Source: a virus
Length of the DNA stretch: 35,056 bases
IMG/VR virus record: IMGVR_UViG_3300008459_000170
Span: 1 to 35,056 of that record
Direction: 5' to 3' (one strand)
Position numbers and translations under genes: made by a program. Numbering within the stretch: position 1 is the stretch's first letter; each line of letters opens with the position of its first letter. Positions 25,601 to 34,579 of the stretch are shown in pieces. Under the pieces are notes generated by a model. The model saw only the letters and a program-made list of their open reading frames with translations, searched no databases and was not told the DNA's origin.

Positions 25601-26827
25601 TTATTTATTAATAATTGATTTTATAAATTCAACTCTATCTTTACAAACTTTACGTAAAGAATATTTGTCTTTTACTGTTTCATATAATCTATTACCCAAA
25701 TCTTCAATCATGTTTGGATTTTCATATAATTTTTTCATGTGTTGTGTCCATTGTTTATGGTTTCTGTTTGGTGAAACCAATAACGCATTACCCTTACTAT
25801 TAAATTTACCATCATCAACACCTGAAATCAAATCTATAGTGTACGGGTTTATTTCACTAGCAATTAATGCCTTTTTATGAAATCCCGCTTCAATAACTTT
25901 TAATTGTGATTTATTAGTGTTAAATTCTGAATCAACTATCGGTGCTAAAGATACGTCAAAATAATTGTAATTATTCGCGTATTTACTAACTTCTCTAGTC
26001 CATCTTCTTACGTATGGTTTATCTTTATCCACATAATTACCTTCTGTAAAAGTCATTAAATAATTTTTATATTCTTCATCAAGTACATTGTAATTATCTG
26101 TGAAAATTTGTTCGTATTTGTACCAAACAGTTTCCATAGGTTGAATTGGTCTTTGTGTTACTTGATTTGTTTCTTTGTTTATTTCATTAACCGAACCTCT
26201 CGTATCGAACCCACATAAAACAAATTGTATTTTTTCACCGTAAGCACTATAAACAGATGAGATACCATTTCTTAACAATTCTAAATCGTGTAAGTGAGAT
26301 GAACCACCTAACCAACCAAATCTAATTTTTTCTGATTCAATTTTATTTGGTTGAAATTGTTGTTCTTCATCGTTAACGGCATTCGGGAAAACTAACACAT
26401 TTTTTATACCCAACTTTGTTTTTATTGTGTTTGCGAAAACCGGTGTGGTTGTTGTGACATAATCCGATAACCTCATCAATTCAACTTTCTTTTCACTAAC
26501 TTTGTTAAAAAGGATTTGATGATACATTGGATGTCTCTGATCAACTTTCCAATGGTCATCAATATCCATAATCACTTTAATTCCTTGATTTTTTAACCAA
26601 TTAATTCTCGCGATATTCGCTTCGTGAGGTAATTTGTGTATAAAACTATGAAACACAACAATATCATAATTTTTAAAAAAATCATGATTATCTTCTGTGT
26701 TAAATGCTATATCAACATGAATTTCATCTGAGTAGTTATCACCAATGTATTTAAATGGATCTAAGATTCTGAATTTACCCACACCAAATGTATCGGATGG
26801 GATTACTAATACTTTAATTTTTGACAT
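25601..26827 (-). CDS. Glycosyltransferase, GT-B fold
   Basis: The 408-residue product has the two-domain GT-B plan. The N-terminal domain contains I-V-V-F-H-S (56-61) and an I-M-D-I-D-D-H-W motif (86-93). The C-terminal domain starts with F-G-W-L-G-G-S-S-H-L-H-D (170-181) and has the nucleotide-sugar loop L-K-V-I-E-A-G-F-H-K-K-A-L-I-A-S (309-324), with the Glu typical of family 4. It is the third glycosyltransferase of the region and is separated from the other two by phoH and dut. A degenerate TATTCATTA-GAT-ATG precedes the start. The acceptor is unknown. Confidence 0.85.
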   Translation of the reverse strand: MSKIKVLVIPSDTFGVGKFRILDPFKYIGDNYSDEIHVDIAFNTEDNHDFFKNYDIVVFHSFIHKLPHEANIARINWLKNQGIKVIMDIDDHWKVDQRHPMYHQILFNKVSEKKVELMRLSDYVTTTTPVFANTIKTKLGIKNVLVFPNAVNDEEQQFQPNKIESEKIRFGWLGGSSHLHDLELLRNGISSVYSAYGEKIQFVLCGFDTRGSVNEINKETNQVTQRPIQPMETVWYKYEQIFTDNYNVLDEEYKNYLMTFTEGNYVDKDKPYVRRWTREVSKYANNYNYFDVSLAPIVDSEFNTNKSQLKVIEAGFHKKALIASEINPYTIDLISGVDDGKFNSKGNALLVSPNRNHKQWTQHMKKLYENPNMIEDLGNRLYETVKDKYSLRKVCKDRVEFIKSIINK

Positions 26828-26875
26828 ATCTAATGAATATGTCTAAAGTATAAACAAAAATTTTGAAAAAAGAAA

Positions 26876-27469
26876 TTATTTAGCTTTATTTACGCCTGTT
26901 ATTTTTCCTTTAAACACGGAATCACCAACTTTTAATACAAGATTTTCATTGATAGACGCGGTTTGATGTGCGGTTAAAATCTGATTTAGTTTTCTGTCAA
27001 CTATTTCATCTAAAGTTTTCCTAATTATGTTTTCAATAATTGGTGTTAATTTTTCCGCGATATCTGATGTATTTGATTCTGAAAGATATGTTTTGATTAC
27101 TTGATTTGAAGACCCTGATTTTTTAGATGTTAAACCTTCTTGTTCCATCAATCTTTTTGCATTTTTAACAAAATTCATGTCCAAACTATCATTTAAAGAA
27201 ATTTGTGGAATTGGGTTTTCAATCATCGCTTTTTTAATTGCATCAGGTAATTTTGAATTTTGTATTTTATCTACAGTTGGTGTTGGTATTTGTTTAGTTA
27301 CTGTTGATGGTGATTGCATTTCCATAATTTCTTCTGGAGGTGATGTTAGTATTCTTTCGTTTACATTACCTCTTTCAAAATTTCCTGAGTCAACTTTATT
27401 CATTACTTTTTTAGCTTGGACTAATTTCATCATTAAATCATTAGTCGATATTGTTCCTTGTCCTGACAT
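26876..27469 (-). CDS. Probable structural protein of unknown function
   Basis: The 197-residue product has a helical N-terminus, a Pro/Thr-rich middle (about 45-75), an I-P-Q-I-S-L-N-D-S linker, then a long helix pair and a small beta C-terminus L-K-V-G-D-S-V-F-K-G-K-I-T-G-V (about 178-192) that could be an SH3-like or similar barrel element. No family is recognised. It follows the WYL-like gene by 21 bases and shares its operon, so a virion role is inferred. Confidence 0.72.
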   Translation of the reverse strand: MSGQGTISTNDLMMKLVQAKKVMNKVDSGNFERGNVNERILTSPPEEIMEMQSPSTVTKQIPTPTVDKIQNSKLPDAIKKAMIENPIPQISLNDSLDMNFVKNAKRLMEQEGLTSKKSGSSNQVIKTYLSESNTSDIAEKLTPIIENIIRKTLDEIVDRKLNQILTAHQTASINENLVLKVGDSVFKGKITGVNKAK

Positions 27470-27490
27470 AGTATTTTTATTTAATTATAA

Positions 27491-28204
27491 TTAAAAACTA
27501 TAGGAAATTAAAGATTTAAATCTTACTATTCCTTCTTGTAATTTATTTTTTTCCTTTTCAGGGTTTTCTTCAGAATTAGGTTCCTCTTTTTTTTCTGGTT
27601 CCTTAAGTTCAGGTTTAGTTGGTTCAACCTCTTTTTTTGGTGGTTCAGGTTTCTTTTCAGGTTTTGGTTGAGGTAATTCTTCAGGTTTTACCGGTTCATC
27701 TTTCTTCGGTTCTTCCGGTTTTGTTTGTTTTGGTGTTTCTTTTGGTTTGACAGGTTCTACTGGTTTTGGTGTTTCTTTTGGTTTGACAGGTGGTGTTGAA
27801 GTCCACGATGATTTGACATATGTTACTGTCATGGATTTATCGTCACCTTCTTTATATCCTGGTCTTTTAACATCAAATGTCTTGTCATCGAATACAGTAA
27901 TACTACTCATTCTATTTACAATAAATGTTCTCCAATTTCCTTTATTAAAACCTGTTTTAGTTCTTGATGGAGGTTCGACCCACGCCCTGACAATTAAATT
28001 ACCTTTTTTACTCAAACCCATTGCAACAATTTCAGCCCTAAATCTACCACCCGCAACCACACTATCTTTTTTAGGGTTTCTTGGTCCCGAATAATAAAAC
28101 GTCACCGGATTTCTATTTTTTATTGCATTCACTAATGGTTTTGATTTTGCATCAAAACTTGGTTGTTCCAATAGTATGTCAAAAATAATATTATTAATTT
28201 TCAT
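27491..28204 (-). CDS. WYL-like domain protein with a Pro/Lys/Glu repeat tail
   Basis: The N-terminal 18 residues form a hydrophobic helix ending L-L-E13, an (L/I)-x-E site. Residues 20-115 look like a WYL-type Sm-like barrel (A-I-K-N-R-N-P-V-T-F-Y-Y, then a basic loop and R-A-W-V-E-P-P, ending I-T-V-F-D). WYL domains usually bind nucleic acid or nucleotides and occur in regulators. Here there is no DNA-binding helix-turn-helix. Residues 135-215 are a low-complexity P-K-E-T-P / E-P-K-K repeat. The leader suggests a capsid-internal protein with a WYL-like module, perhaps touching DNA or delivered with it. The gene sits 2 bases before the 47-residue repeat gene. Confidence 0.78.
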   Translation of the reverse strand: MKINNIIFDILLEQPSFDAKSKPLVNAIKNRNPVTFYYSGPRNPKKDSVVAGGRFRAEIVAMGLSKKGNLIVRAWVEPPSRTKTGFNKGNWRTFIVNRMSSITVFDDKTFDVKRPGYKEGDDKSMTVTYVKSSWTSTPPVKPKETPKPVEPVKPKETPKQTKPEEPKKDEPVKPEELPQPKPEKKPEPPKKEVEPTKPELKEPEKKEEPNSEENPEKEKNKLQEGIVRFKSLISYSF

Positions 28205-28206
28205 TT

Positions 28207-29289
28207 TTAAAAGTCAGGATATTGTCTTGTTTCTCCATAATAATTTCTACCTCTATTATCGATTCTCGTTAGAATATCAGTTTGTCCACCAACACTACCA
28301 TTGTTCTCACCTTTACCTGGTTCATCACCATCAGATAACGCCCTTGTGTTTACTGATGAATATTGATTGTTAGGGTTATAAATATTTCTACCAGTATTAT
28401 CAATTCTTGTAAAAATATCAGTTTGTCCTCCAATACTACCATTGTTCTCACCTTTACCTGGCTCGTCACCATCAGATAACGCACGAGTATTGATGGAAGA
28501 ATATTGATTATTTGGTGAATATATATTTCTTCCGGTATTATCAATTCTAGTCAATATGTCGGTTTGACCTCCGATACTACCATTGTTCTCTCCTTTACCT
28601 GGCTCATCACCGTCAGATAATGCTCGAGTATTAATACTTGAATACTGATTGTTAGAGTTATAAATGTTTCTACCGGTGTTATCAATTCTTGTTAGAATAT
28701 CAGTTTGTCCACCAATATTTCCGTTATTTTCTCCCTTACCTGGTTCGTCACCATCAGATAACGCCCTTGTATTTACTGATGAATATTGATTATTTGGTGA
28801 GTATATATTTCTTCCTGTGTTATCAATTCTTGTGTTAATATCCGTTCTACCCCCGATATTTCCGTTATTTTCCCCTTTACCTGGTTCATCACCATCAGAT
28901 AACGCTCGAGTATTGATGGAAGAATACTGATTATTAGGATTGTAAATATTTCTACCAGTATTGTCAATTCTAGTCAATATATCTGTTCTTCCTCCGATAT
29001 TACCATTGTTTTCCCCCTTACCTGGTTCATCTCCGTCAGACAATGCTCGAGTATTTACTGATGAATATCCGTTATTTGAAGAATATGTATTTCTTCCAGT
29101 ATTATCGATTCTTGTTAAAATATCCGTTTTTGAACCAATACTTCCATTATTTTCTCCTTTACCAAATTCATCACCATCGGATAATGCGTTAGAATTTTCA
29201 GAAGAATATTTTTTTTCTGACTCGTATTTGTTTCTGGCTATATGTTCTATTCTTAATTTTTCTGCAATTTGTTCTAACTGTGTTGCCAT
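28207..29289 (-). CDS. 47-residue tandem-repeat protein, probable virion component
   Basis: The 360-residue product is almost all repeat. Six full 47-residue units and a final unit of 45 residues follow an N-terminal half-unit. Each unit has two parts: A-L-S-D-G-D-E-P-G-K-G-E-N-N-G and T-D-I-L-T-R-I-D-N-T-G-R-N-I-Y, then a variable linker ending Q-Y-S-S-(I/V)-N-T. Even the first 33 residues match the second part (R-I-E...R-N-x-Y...Y-S-S). Copies differ at many synonymous sites, so the protein pattern is selected. The ATG at 29289 is preferred to an upstream in-frame TTG. I recall single copies of the S-D-G-D-E-x-G-K-G pattern in other phage structural proteins. Function is unknown. Confidence 0.85.
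   Translation of the reverse strand: MATQLEQIAEKLRIEHIARNKYESEKKYSSENSNALSDGDEFGKGENNGSIGSKTDILTRIDNTGRNTYSSNNGYSSVNTRALSDGDEPGKGENNGNIGGRTDILTRIDNTGRNIYNPNNQYSSINTRALSDGDEPGKGENNGNIGGRTDINTRIDNTGRNIYSPNNQYSSVNTRALSDGDEPGKGENNGNIGGQTDILTRIDNTGRNIYNSNNQYSSINTRALSDGDEPGKGENNGSIGGQTDILTRIDNTGRNIYSPNNQYSSINTRALSDGDEPGKGENNGSIGGQTDIFTRIDNTGRNIYNPNNQYSSVNTRALSDGDEPGKGENNGSVGGQTDILTRIDNRGRNYYGETRQYPDF
28210..29190 (-). repeat. Seven tandem coding repeats of 141 bp
   Basis: Unit starts on the - strand fall at 29190, 29049, 28908, 28767, 28626, 28485 and 28344. The last unit is 135 bp and diverges after R-I-D-N. The repeats encode near-identical 47-residue units, with variation concentrated at third codon positions and in the N-P-N-N / S-P-N-N / N-S-N-N linker. 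Confidence 0.95.
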
Positions 29290-29290
29290 A

Positions 29291-29788
29291 TTAGTAGTCA
29301 ATTAATTTTTTTATTTTTTCAACTTCTTCAAATAATCCTAATGATGTTATTGGTGTAATTGATGATTTATGTGAATTACTTTTAATTAAATTAACAGGGA
29401 TTTTGAAACTAAATCTTTTCTTGTGTTTTTTTAAATGACTATTTTTTCTTTCTCCTGTGATTCCTCCCATACTATCCGCATTTTTTTTAGAATCTTTTCT
29501 GTTAATTATCAACTGTCTTTCATTATCTAAAAATTGTTTAGCCCATTTTTCCATTAAATCACCACCACATAAATCGTATTTGGTTCTGTCTTTTATTTTA
29601 TCAATATTTTGTATGTCATGAATAATTCTTTTTAATTGACCATATTTTACTTTTTTGTCGTTCAATAGTTTTTTTGCTCGTTGAATCCCACGAACATTTT
29701 CACCTTGTAAACAAGTTACTGTATGATTAATTTTATCTAAGATATTTTGTGGTATATCAAAATATCTACTTTTTAATTCACTATTCAT
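29291..29788 (-). CDS. Basic protein of unknown function
   Basis: The 165-residue, Lys/Arg-rich, mainly helical product has a central C-G-G-D-L-M-E-K-W-A segment (about 76-85), a basic stretch N-R-K-D-S-K-K-N and K-K-H-K-K-R, and an acidic C-terminal helix. It overlaps the upstream ATG/stop junction by one base (TAATG) and is directly followed by the repeat gene. The basic nature suggests nucleic-acid contact or packing inside the head, but no motif is recognised. Confidence 0.72.
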   Translation of the reverse strand: MNSELKSRYFDIPQNILDKINHTVTCLQGENVRGIQRAKKLLNDKKVKYGQLKRIIHDIQNIDKIKDRTKYDLCGGDLMEKWAKQFLDNERQLIINRKDSKKNADSMGGITGERKNSHLKKHKKRFSFKIPVNLIKSNSHKSSITPITSLGLFEEVEKIKKLIDY

Positions 29789-30534
29789 TATTTTTTTAAT
29801 TCTTTGGTAACATCATTAATAGTCAAATTATATGTATTCATTGTATTTTTTAATGATTTTAATTGTTTTTGTACAATACTTGGGATTTCTTTAGTTTCTT
29901 CTGTTTCATCTGTTTCTTTTTGAACTAAGTCATTTTCCAAAGTTTTTTTATAAATTATACTTTCAATATAATCTGACATGAATTTTTTTGGGTTTTCTAT
30001 CAATCTTACTTTATCTTTTGGTAAATTTTTATCATAACCCATTTTACTTAATCTTTCTTCAGCTTCTGGCTCATCTAAATTTAATTCATCTTCAAAATGT
30101 TCTTCAGCATCTTCGTAATCTTTATCTTTTCCCAAGGTTTCTTTGTAACCTAAAGTTTTACTCATGTCCGCTTCCGCCCAATATCTTAAAGAAGTATGTG
30201 TACCATGTACGCCATGAGTACCCATAGATCCCGACCCACTTTTTACAACTTCATCACTCATAGAATTTGATGTAATTCCTTTTGTGTTAAAGTTTTTAGG
30301 TTTTTTATTTCTACTTATGTTACCGAAATCGTCAACTATTTCGTCTACTTCTTCTTTTTTCTTTTCTGGTAATTTTTCAAAATCCGTATCTGCTGAAAAT
30401 TCTTGAGCCCATTTCTTCCATTTTTTTCTTTCTTTAGGTGAAATGGATTTATCAGAAGATTTAGCATAAAACAATCTTTGTTGTTTTTTTGACGCAAATT
30501 TTTCTTCAATTACCTGTTTTATGAAATTATTCAT
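29788..30534 (-). CDS. Probable internal head protein with an ASKxQQR-type motif
   Basis: The 248-residue product starts with a short helix M-N-N-F-I-K-Q-V-I-E-E-K, containing I-E-E, a plausible capsid-targeting leader and gp21 cut site. It continues at once with A-S-K-K-Q-Q-R-L-F-Y-A and W-A-Q-E-F-S...L-P-E-K-K (residues 14-58), a motif common in phage proteins (DUF3008-like as I recall). A Gly/Ser/His loop (about 95-112), an acidic section and helical C-terminus follow. It is the first gene of the leftward operon under the divergent promoter at 30552. A head-internal role is inferred. Confidence 0.8.
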   Translation of the reverse strand: MNNFIKQVIEEKFASKKQQRLFYAKSSDKSISPKERKKWKKWAQEFSADTDFEKLPEKKKEEVDEIVDDFGNISRNKKPKNFNTKGITSNSMSDEVVKSGSGSMGTHGVHGTHTSLRYWAEADMSKTLGYKETLGKDKDYEDAEEHFEDELNLDEPEAEERLSKMGYDKNLPKDKVRLIENPKKFMSDYIESIIYKKTLENDLVQKETDETEETKEIPSIVQKQLKSLKNTMNTYNLTINDVTKELKK

Positions 30535-30551
30535 GATAACTTAGGTTTTTA

Positions 30552-30559
30552 TATAAATA
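30552..30559 (-). promoter_or_regulatory. Leftward TATTTATA box of a divergent pair
   Basis: An exact TATTTATA on the - strand lies 17 bases before the ATG at 30534, the longest spacing on this strand. It would drive the leftward operon beginning at 30534. A rightward box starts 17 bases away. Confidence 0.55.
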
Positions 30560-30576
30560 TCAAACGAAAGGAAAGA

Positions 30577-30584
30577 TATTTATA
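30577..30584 (+). promoter_or_regulatory. Rightward TATTTATA box of a divergent pair
   Basis: An exact TATTTATA lies 5 bases before the ATG at 30590. With 30552 it fits two outward-facing promoters into a 55-base intergenic region, so both boxes being used is likely. Confidence 0.55.
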
Positions 30585-30589
30585 AATTA

Positions 30590-33106
30590 ATGAATAGTCA
30601 GAATATTTTAAAATATTACGGGTCTAAATTAGACGTTAAATTAGATACCTCAGAATTATATGATTACGAACTATCAAAAGTTGACGATGATTATTATTCG
30701 GATGTATTAGATTTAGATAATTTAATTACATATACCGGATTAACAATAGATACTTCTATGAATCAATTTGGTTGCGTTAGAGATAATGTAATTCTAATTG
30801 AATATGATAACAGAATCAATGATTTGTCTTACCCATATTCGGGATATAGTATTTTTTTAAATTACAATGATTTTGTTAATCATTTTGGTAACACATATTC
30901 AAATACAATATTGAATAACCATGTTTACACTTATACAAATCCAGACGGAGAAACTCATTATTTTATTATTTCTGCATTTACTGAAAGTATACAATTGAAT
31001 TTAAATGCTCAAATTACCCCCGGTTCAATAGTTTTAAATTATTATTTGAATAGTAATCAACCGGTACAAGACAACATTACAGTCAATTTTACACACAAAC
31101 TAAACACAACAGGTGATACAATAGAAATTATTACAGGAATAACAATAAACGCTGGTGAAAGTAGTTCTAATTTAACAATCACTTTAGATGAGTCTTTTGA
31201 TATCCTTACTCAAGAAAATGTATTTGAGGATATCGTTTTACCATCAAATATCCCATACACAGGATTTAAAATAGAACCTGATGTGGTATTTATTGAACCA
31301 ACACCGACACCTACACCAACACCTACACCAACACCTACACCAACACCGACCATTACTCCGACACCTACATCAAGCCCAACACCAACTATTACACCAACAC
31401 CGACACCAACTAACACCCCTGAACCACCAGAACCAACACCTGAACCAGTTGCTCCTCAAGTACTATATAGAATTGATGTAAATAACTCATCATCATATTC
31501 AGGTACAGGTAACACAATTACTGATTTGGCGTTTTCAGCAACAACCACAATTTATAATAATCCAACTTATTCAAGTGATTATTGTGTCGATTATTTGGAA
31601 TTTAATGGTACTTCTAATTACGGTTTTGTTAATAATATTTCACAATCATTTGTAAGTAATAAATTATCTGTATTTACATGGGTTTATCCGATATCAAATG
31701 GAATAGTCCTTAATGAGATGTCTGGTGGACTTTCAGGTGATTGGCATTTATCAATAATAGAATTAGTTAGTGGTTATTTCCACTTTGGTCTGTGGAATGG
31801 TTCAAGTATAGATTTTGTTGCAAATCCTAAACCTGTTCAATTTAATAGATGGTACTATGTTGGTTTTACATATGACGGAACGGAAATAGTTGCATATGTC
31901 GATGCAATTGAAGTTAATAGAACATTTGTTAATAGAATTGCTCCTCCAAATTATCAATTAGGTATAGGATTACTTGACATAGTCAATATGGGTAATGGTG
32001 GTCCGGGTAATTTTAGAATAGGTACTATAGAAATTTGGAATCAAAACATATCTTCTGGATTGATAACCGGTAATTATAATACATATCTATCGACATACGT
32101 TTGTCCTACACCGACACCAACAAATACACCAACACCAACGCCGACACCAACGTCAACTAATACACCAACACCAACTAATACACCAACCCCGACACCAACA
32201 TCAACTAACACACCAACACCAACACCGACGCCAACTAATACCCCAACACCGACTAATACACCTATTCCACCAACACCAACACCAACATCAACACCGGTTT
32301 CAACAAATACACCAACACCTATCCCTGCAACTGCGACACCAACACCAGTTCCAACAAATACACCAACACCAACACCAGGATGTCCAACAGATTTGATTAG
32401 ATTTAATTATGACGCAACGGGTGACGCATCAATTACTGGTCTTTTAGGTCCAAATTCTTTTATTAACTCATTTATAACTGGTTCTTTCCCTCTTGATAGT
32501 ACAACAACATTAATTGAAGCAACTCGTAATAATGAAGAAGGTGATGAGAATTTGATTATTAGTTATGTGGGAGATAGTACTCTTGATAAATCAGTTAATA
32601 TCGACACAAATTGTGGTAGAACTGCGGAATTCCACATATATGCTGGTAGTTTAACGGGTTCTTTTATACTTGATAGAACACCAATACCATCCTCAGATTA
32701 TTTAGTTATAACGGTTGTAAATGGTTTCCGTTTAATTCGAGATACAGGTAGATTAATAGTTTCTAATAATACAGATAGAGAGGCGAGTCCAGGTTTGGTA
32801 ATAAACAACGTTGAGTTGCTGTCTGGTCTTGACGGTCCGGGTTATAGTGTTATTGATGGTTCAAATACTATACCGTTAAGTGCTAGAGATTGTCTTGTGG
32901 CGACACATACAAATAATAGTTCGAGTACTATTCTTGTTGAAATAACTAATGGTATAAAACAGGATCACACAGTTAAATTATATATAAATAGTGTTTTACA
33001 AGATTCACTTCTTGTTCAAGGAGATAGTACGAATACGTACTATTTTACTCATGATTCATTTGTGGTGGAAGACACTATAGAAATAGTTGTTGTACCTAAT
33101 GTGTAA
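30590..33106 (+). CDS. Tail fibre or adhesin with a LamG-like lectin domain and Thr-Pro linkers
   Basis: The 838-residue product is modular. An N-terminal region (1-235) is Asn/Tyr/Thr-rich and beta-type. Residues 237-289 are a Thr-Pro linker. Residues about 290-505 form a concanavalin/LamG-type beta sandwich (Y-L-E-F-N-G near 335, [11 protein letters not shown] near 423-433), typical of carbohydrate-binding phage decoration or fibre domains. A second long Thr-Pro linker covers 506-597. The C-terminal 240 residues are a further beta region with a T-G-S-F / D-S-T-T pattern. It probably contacts sugars on the host surface. The linkers act as spacers. It is the first gene of the rightward fibre operon. 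Confidence 0.85.
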   Translation: MNSQNILKYYGSKLDVKLDTSELYDYELSKVDDDYYSDVLDLDNLITYTGLTIDTSMNQFGCVRDNVILIEYDNRINDLSYPYSGYSIFLNYNDFVNHFGNTYSNTILNNHVYTYTNPDGETHYFIISAFTESIQLNLNAQITPGSIVLNYYLNSNQPVQDNITVNFTHKLNTTGDTIEIITGITINAGESSSNLTITLDESFDILTQENVFEDIVLPSNIPYTGFKIEPDVVFIEPTPTPTPTPTPTPTPTPTITPTPTSSPTPTITPTPTPTNTPEPPEPTPEPVAPQVLYRIDVNNSSSYSGTGNTITDLAFSATTTIYNNPTYSSDYCVDYLEFNGTSNYGFVNNISQSFVSNKLSVFTWVYPISNGIVLNEMSGGLSGDWHLSIIELVSGYFHFGLWNGSSIDFVANPKPVQFNRWYYVGFTYDGTEIVAYVDAIEVNRTFVNRIAPPNYQLGIGLLDIVNMGNGGPGNFRIGTIEIWNQNISSGLITGNYNTYLSTYVCPTPTPTNTPTPTPTPTSTNTPTPTNTPTPTPTSTNTPTPTPTPTNTPTPTNTPIPPTPTPTSTPVSTNTPTPIPATATPTPVPTNTPTPTPGCPTDLIRFNYDATGDASITGLLGPNSFINSFITGSFPLDSTTTLIEATRNNEEGDENLIISYVGDSTLDKSVNIDTNCGRTAEFHIYAGSLTGSFILDRTPIPSSDYLVITVVNGFRLIRDTGRLIVSNNTDREASPGLVINNVELLSGLDGPGYSVIDGSNTIPLSARDCLVATHTNNSSSTILVEITNGIKQDHTVKLYINSVLQDSLLVQGDSTNTYYFTHDSFVVEDTIEIVVVPNV
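31298..31457 (+). repeat. In-frame hexanucleotide Thr-Pro linker repeat 1
   Basis: Low-complexity ACACC(A/T/G)-type repeat in frame with Thr-Pro dipeptides, interrupted by Ile-Thr and Ser-Ser. The period of 6 means slippage changes linker length without a frameshift. Confidence 0.9.
32105..32380 (+). repeat. In-frame Thr-Pro linker repeat 2
   Basis: A longer repeat of the same kind, with recurrent [12 protein letters not shown] modules. Its DNA is similar to linker 1, so recombination between the two could delete the LamG-like domain in frame. Confidence 0.9.
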
Positions 33107-33121
33107 ATCTAATTAAAATAC

Positions 33122-33129
33122 TATTTATA
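33122..33129 (+). promoter_or_regulatory. TATTTATA box between fibre genes
   Basis: An exact TATTTATA lies 12 bases before the ATG at 33142 and 15 bases after the previous stop, so the second fibre gene may have its own late promoter. Confidence 0.5.
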
Positions 33130-33141
33130 TAGAAAAGATAA

Positions 33142-34185
33142 ATGTCAATTGATTTACAAATTCCTGTATCTGATTTATCCTCCGAAATTATTAATTGTGT
33201 CGGAAAATTAGAAAGTTCAGATAATTGTTGTGACCAAGCACCAAGTTTACAAAATAAACCTTGGGCATATAAATTTGACACAGGAAGTGGTATCGATAAT
33301 TGTTCACCAATATTTTCAAGTAGACATGAAAAAGGTTGGAGTTTGGAATTTGTTTTTAATAAAAATGGGTTGGATTGGTCCGATGGTAGTGTATTTTATT
33401 ATATAGGTACAAGAGGTGAAGATGATCCACAAAAATACGCCGATAATAATTTATCTTTTCAATTTACTTCAGATGGTAGAATCAGATGGGTTACAATAAG
33501 ATATTCAGGTGATACAACAAATTGTGATTCGGGTTACACTAGAAATTATTATGTTTCAAGTGGTCAGACACCTACACTCCACATTTGTGAAGAAACTAAA
33601 GATTTTCACGTTGCAATAGTTTTTGATAGGTACAAATATTATACTGATTGTGATTTATTAAATGAAGGTGGTGTCAATGATTTAATTACCGGGTCAACAG
33701 TATTAAACCCATATGATGTCTTAACCGGAGCTACACCAATTTATGAAGAAACTCAAATACTAAACCCAAGATGGGATGAAGAAAGAGATAGAAGATTAGG
33801 TGTTCTAAAAATATATCTAAATGGTAGACCAATATATAAAATAATTAATTGGGAAGAAATTATACCAAGGGATGGTGATAGTGTTCAACCATTTATACAA
33901 TCTTGGGGTGGTGGAACAGGATTAATGAACAACGTACACGATGGTGTTTGTTGTTTTGATATTAAAAAAATAAGATATTATACAGAACCTCTAAGTTTTG
34001 TGTATGTAAAATATAATTTTTTAATTCTTACTGAGACATATGATTTATGTGTTTATAACACTAATGAATGTGACTATATTGACGCGAATGGGGTTAATAA
34101 TATAATAAGTTTGATAAATAATGGATTATTGGCCGAGGATGGAAAAAATTTATTAACAGAAAATGATAATCTATTGATTATTTAA
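33142..34185 (+). CDS. Probable fibre or structural protein, LamG/ConA-like
   Basis: The 347-residue product has a beta-sandwich pattern like a LamG or concanavalin fold: W-S-L-E-F-V-F near 71-77, G-R-I-R-W-V near 112-117, F-H-V-A-I-V-F-D-R-Y (about 155-164), and L-K-I-Y-L-N-G-R-P-I-Y (about 223-233), the typical N-G turn of these domains. Many Cys residues (over ten) are unusual for this phage. The N-terminal 40 residues are a linker. It follows the modular fibre gene and probably belongs to the same host-binding apparatus. The glycan-binding idea is inference from the fold. Confidence 0.8.
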   Translation: MSIDLQIPVSDLSSEIINCVGKLESSDNCCDQAPSLQNKPWAYKFDTGSGIDNCSPIFSSRHEKGWSLEFVFNKNGLDWSDGSVFYYIGTRGEDDPQKYADNNLSFQFTSDGRIRWVTIRYSGDTTNCDSGYTRNYYVSSGQTPTLHICEETKDFHVAIVFDRYKYYTDCDLLNEGGVNDLITGSTVLNPYDVLTGATPIYEETQILNPRWDEERDRRLGVLKIYLNGRPIYKIINWEEIIPRDGDSVQPFIQSWGGGTGLMNNVHDGVCCFDIKKIRYYTEPLSFVYVKYNFLILTETYDLCVYNTNECDYIDANGVNNIISLINNGLLAEDGKNLLTENDNLLII

Positions 34186-34187
34186 AA

Positions 34188-34195
34188 TATTTATG
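34188..34195 (+). promoter_or_regulatory. TATTTATG variant box, three bases before the ATG
   Basis: TATTTATG-TAA-ATG repeats the three-base spacing of 4020, 14809 and 20234 with one mismatch in the box. It starts two bases after the previous stop. Confidence 0.35.
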
Positions 34196-34198
34196 TAA

Positions 34199-34567
34199 AT
34201 GTCAGGTATAAAAATATCACTACTTCCAAATTTAACGACTCCAAGTTTAACCGGCGTAACCGCTATTGTTCAAAATGGTGTTACATATAAAGTAACATTT
34301 GATTATTTACGTAATTTGTTGACCCCATTTATATATAATCAAACAAGAACAGGTTATACAAGTACAATTGAAGAATATCAAGTAATATATAATCATTCTA
34401 ATTTAACTGTAAACCAAAATACTGTATTTATTATAGAACAAAATGCTGAATATTTTGTGCAAGGTAATTTAACTAATAATGATTCGATTATTGTTGATGG
34501 TACACTTAAAATTGGTGGAGCACTAATAAATAATGGGTCTATAACAGGTTCAGGAATAATAATTTAA
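34199..34567 (+). CDS. Small tail fibre-type protein
   Basis: The 122-residue product opens with a short I-K-I-S-L-L-P-N-L motif and a V-T-Y-K-V-T-F-D-Y-L-R-N-L segment (residues 3-41), a pattern I know from the N-termini of tail fibre and baseplate-attached proteins. The rest is beta-helix-like with repeated N-N-G-S-I / D-G-T-L turns (about 90-122), suggesting a short trimeric fibre or its cap. It ends 12 bases before the next fibre gene. The exact role is unclear. Confidence 0.75.
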   Translation: MSGIKISLLPNLTTPSLTGVTAIVQNGVTYKVTFDYLRNLLTPFIYNQTRTGYTSTIEEYQVIYNHSNLTVNQNTVFIIEQNAEYFVQGNLTNNDSIIVDGTLKIGGALINNGSITGSGIII

Positions 34568-34579
34568 AAAATAAATAAA

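Noticed and set aside
28377-28384. Exact TATTTATA on the - strand
   Set aside because: It lies inside the repeat gene, encoding Ile-Tyr of one unit, with no gene start nearby.
28210-29190. CRISPR-like array or variable-region cassette
   Set aside because: The units are coding, contiguous at 141 bp without unique spacers, and in frame; no cas genes or reverse transcriptase are nearby.
31210-31416. Val-Gly repeat frame on the - strand
   Set aside because: It is the antisense shadow of the Thr-Pro linker.
33021-33044. Perfect 8-bp inverted repeat near the end of the fibre gene
   Set aside because: It is within coding sequence and has no T tract or protein-binding context; probably chance.
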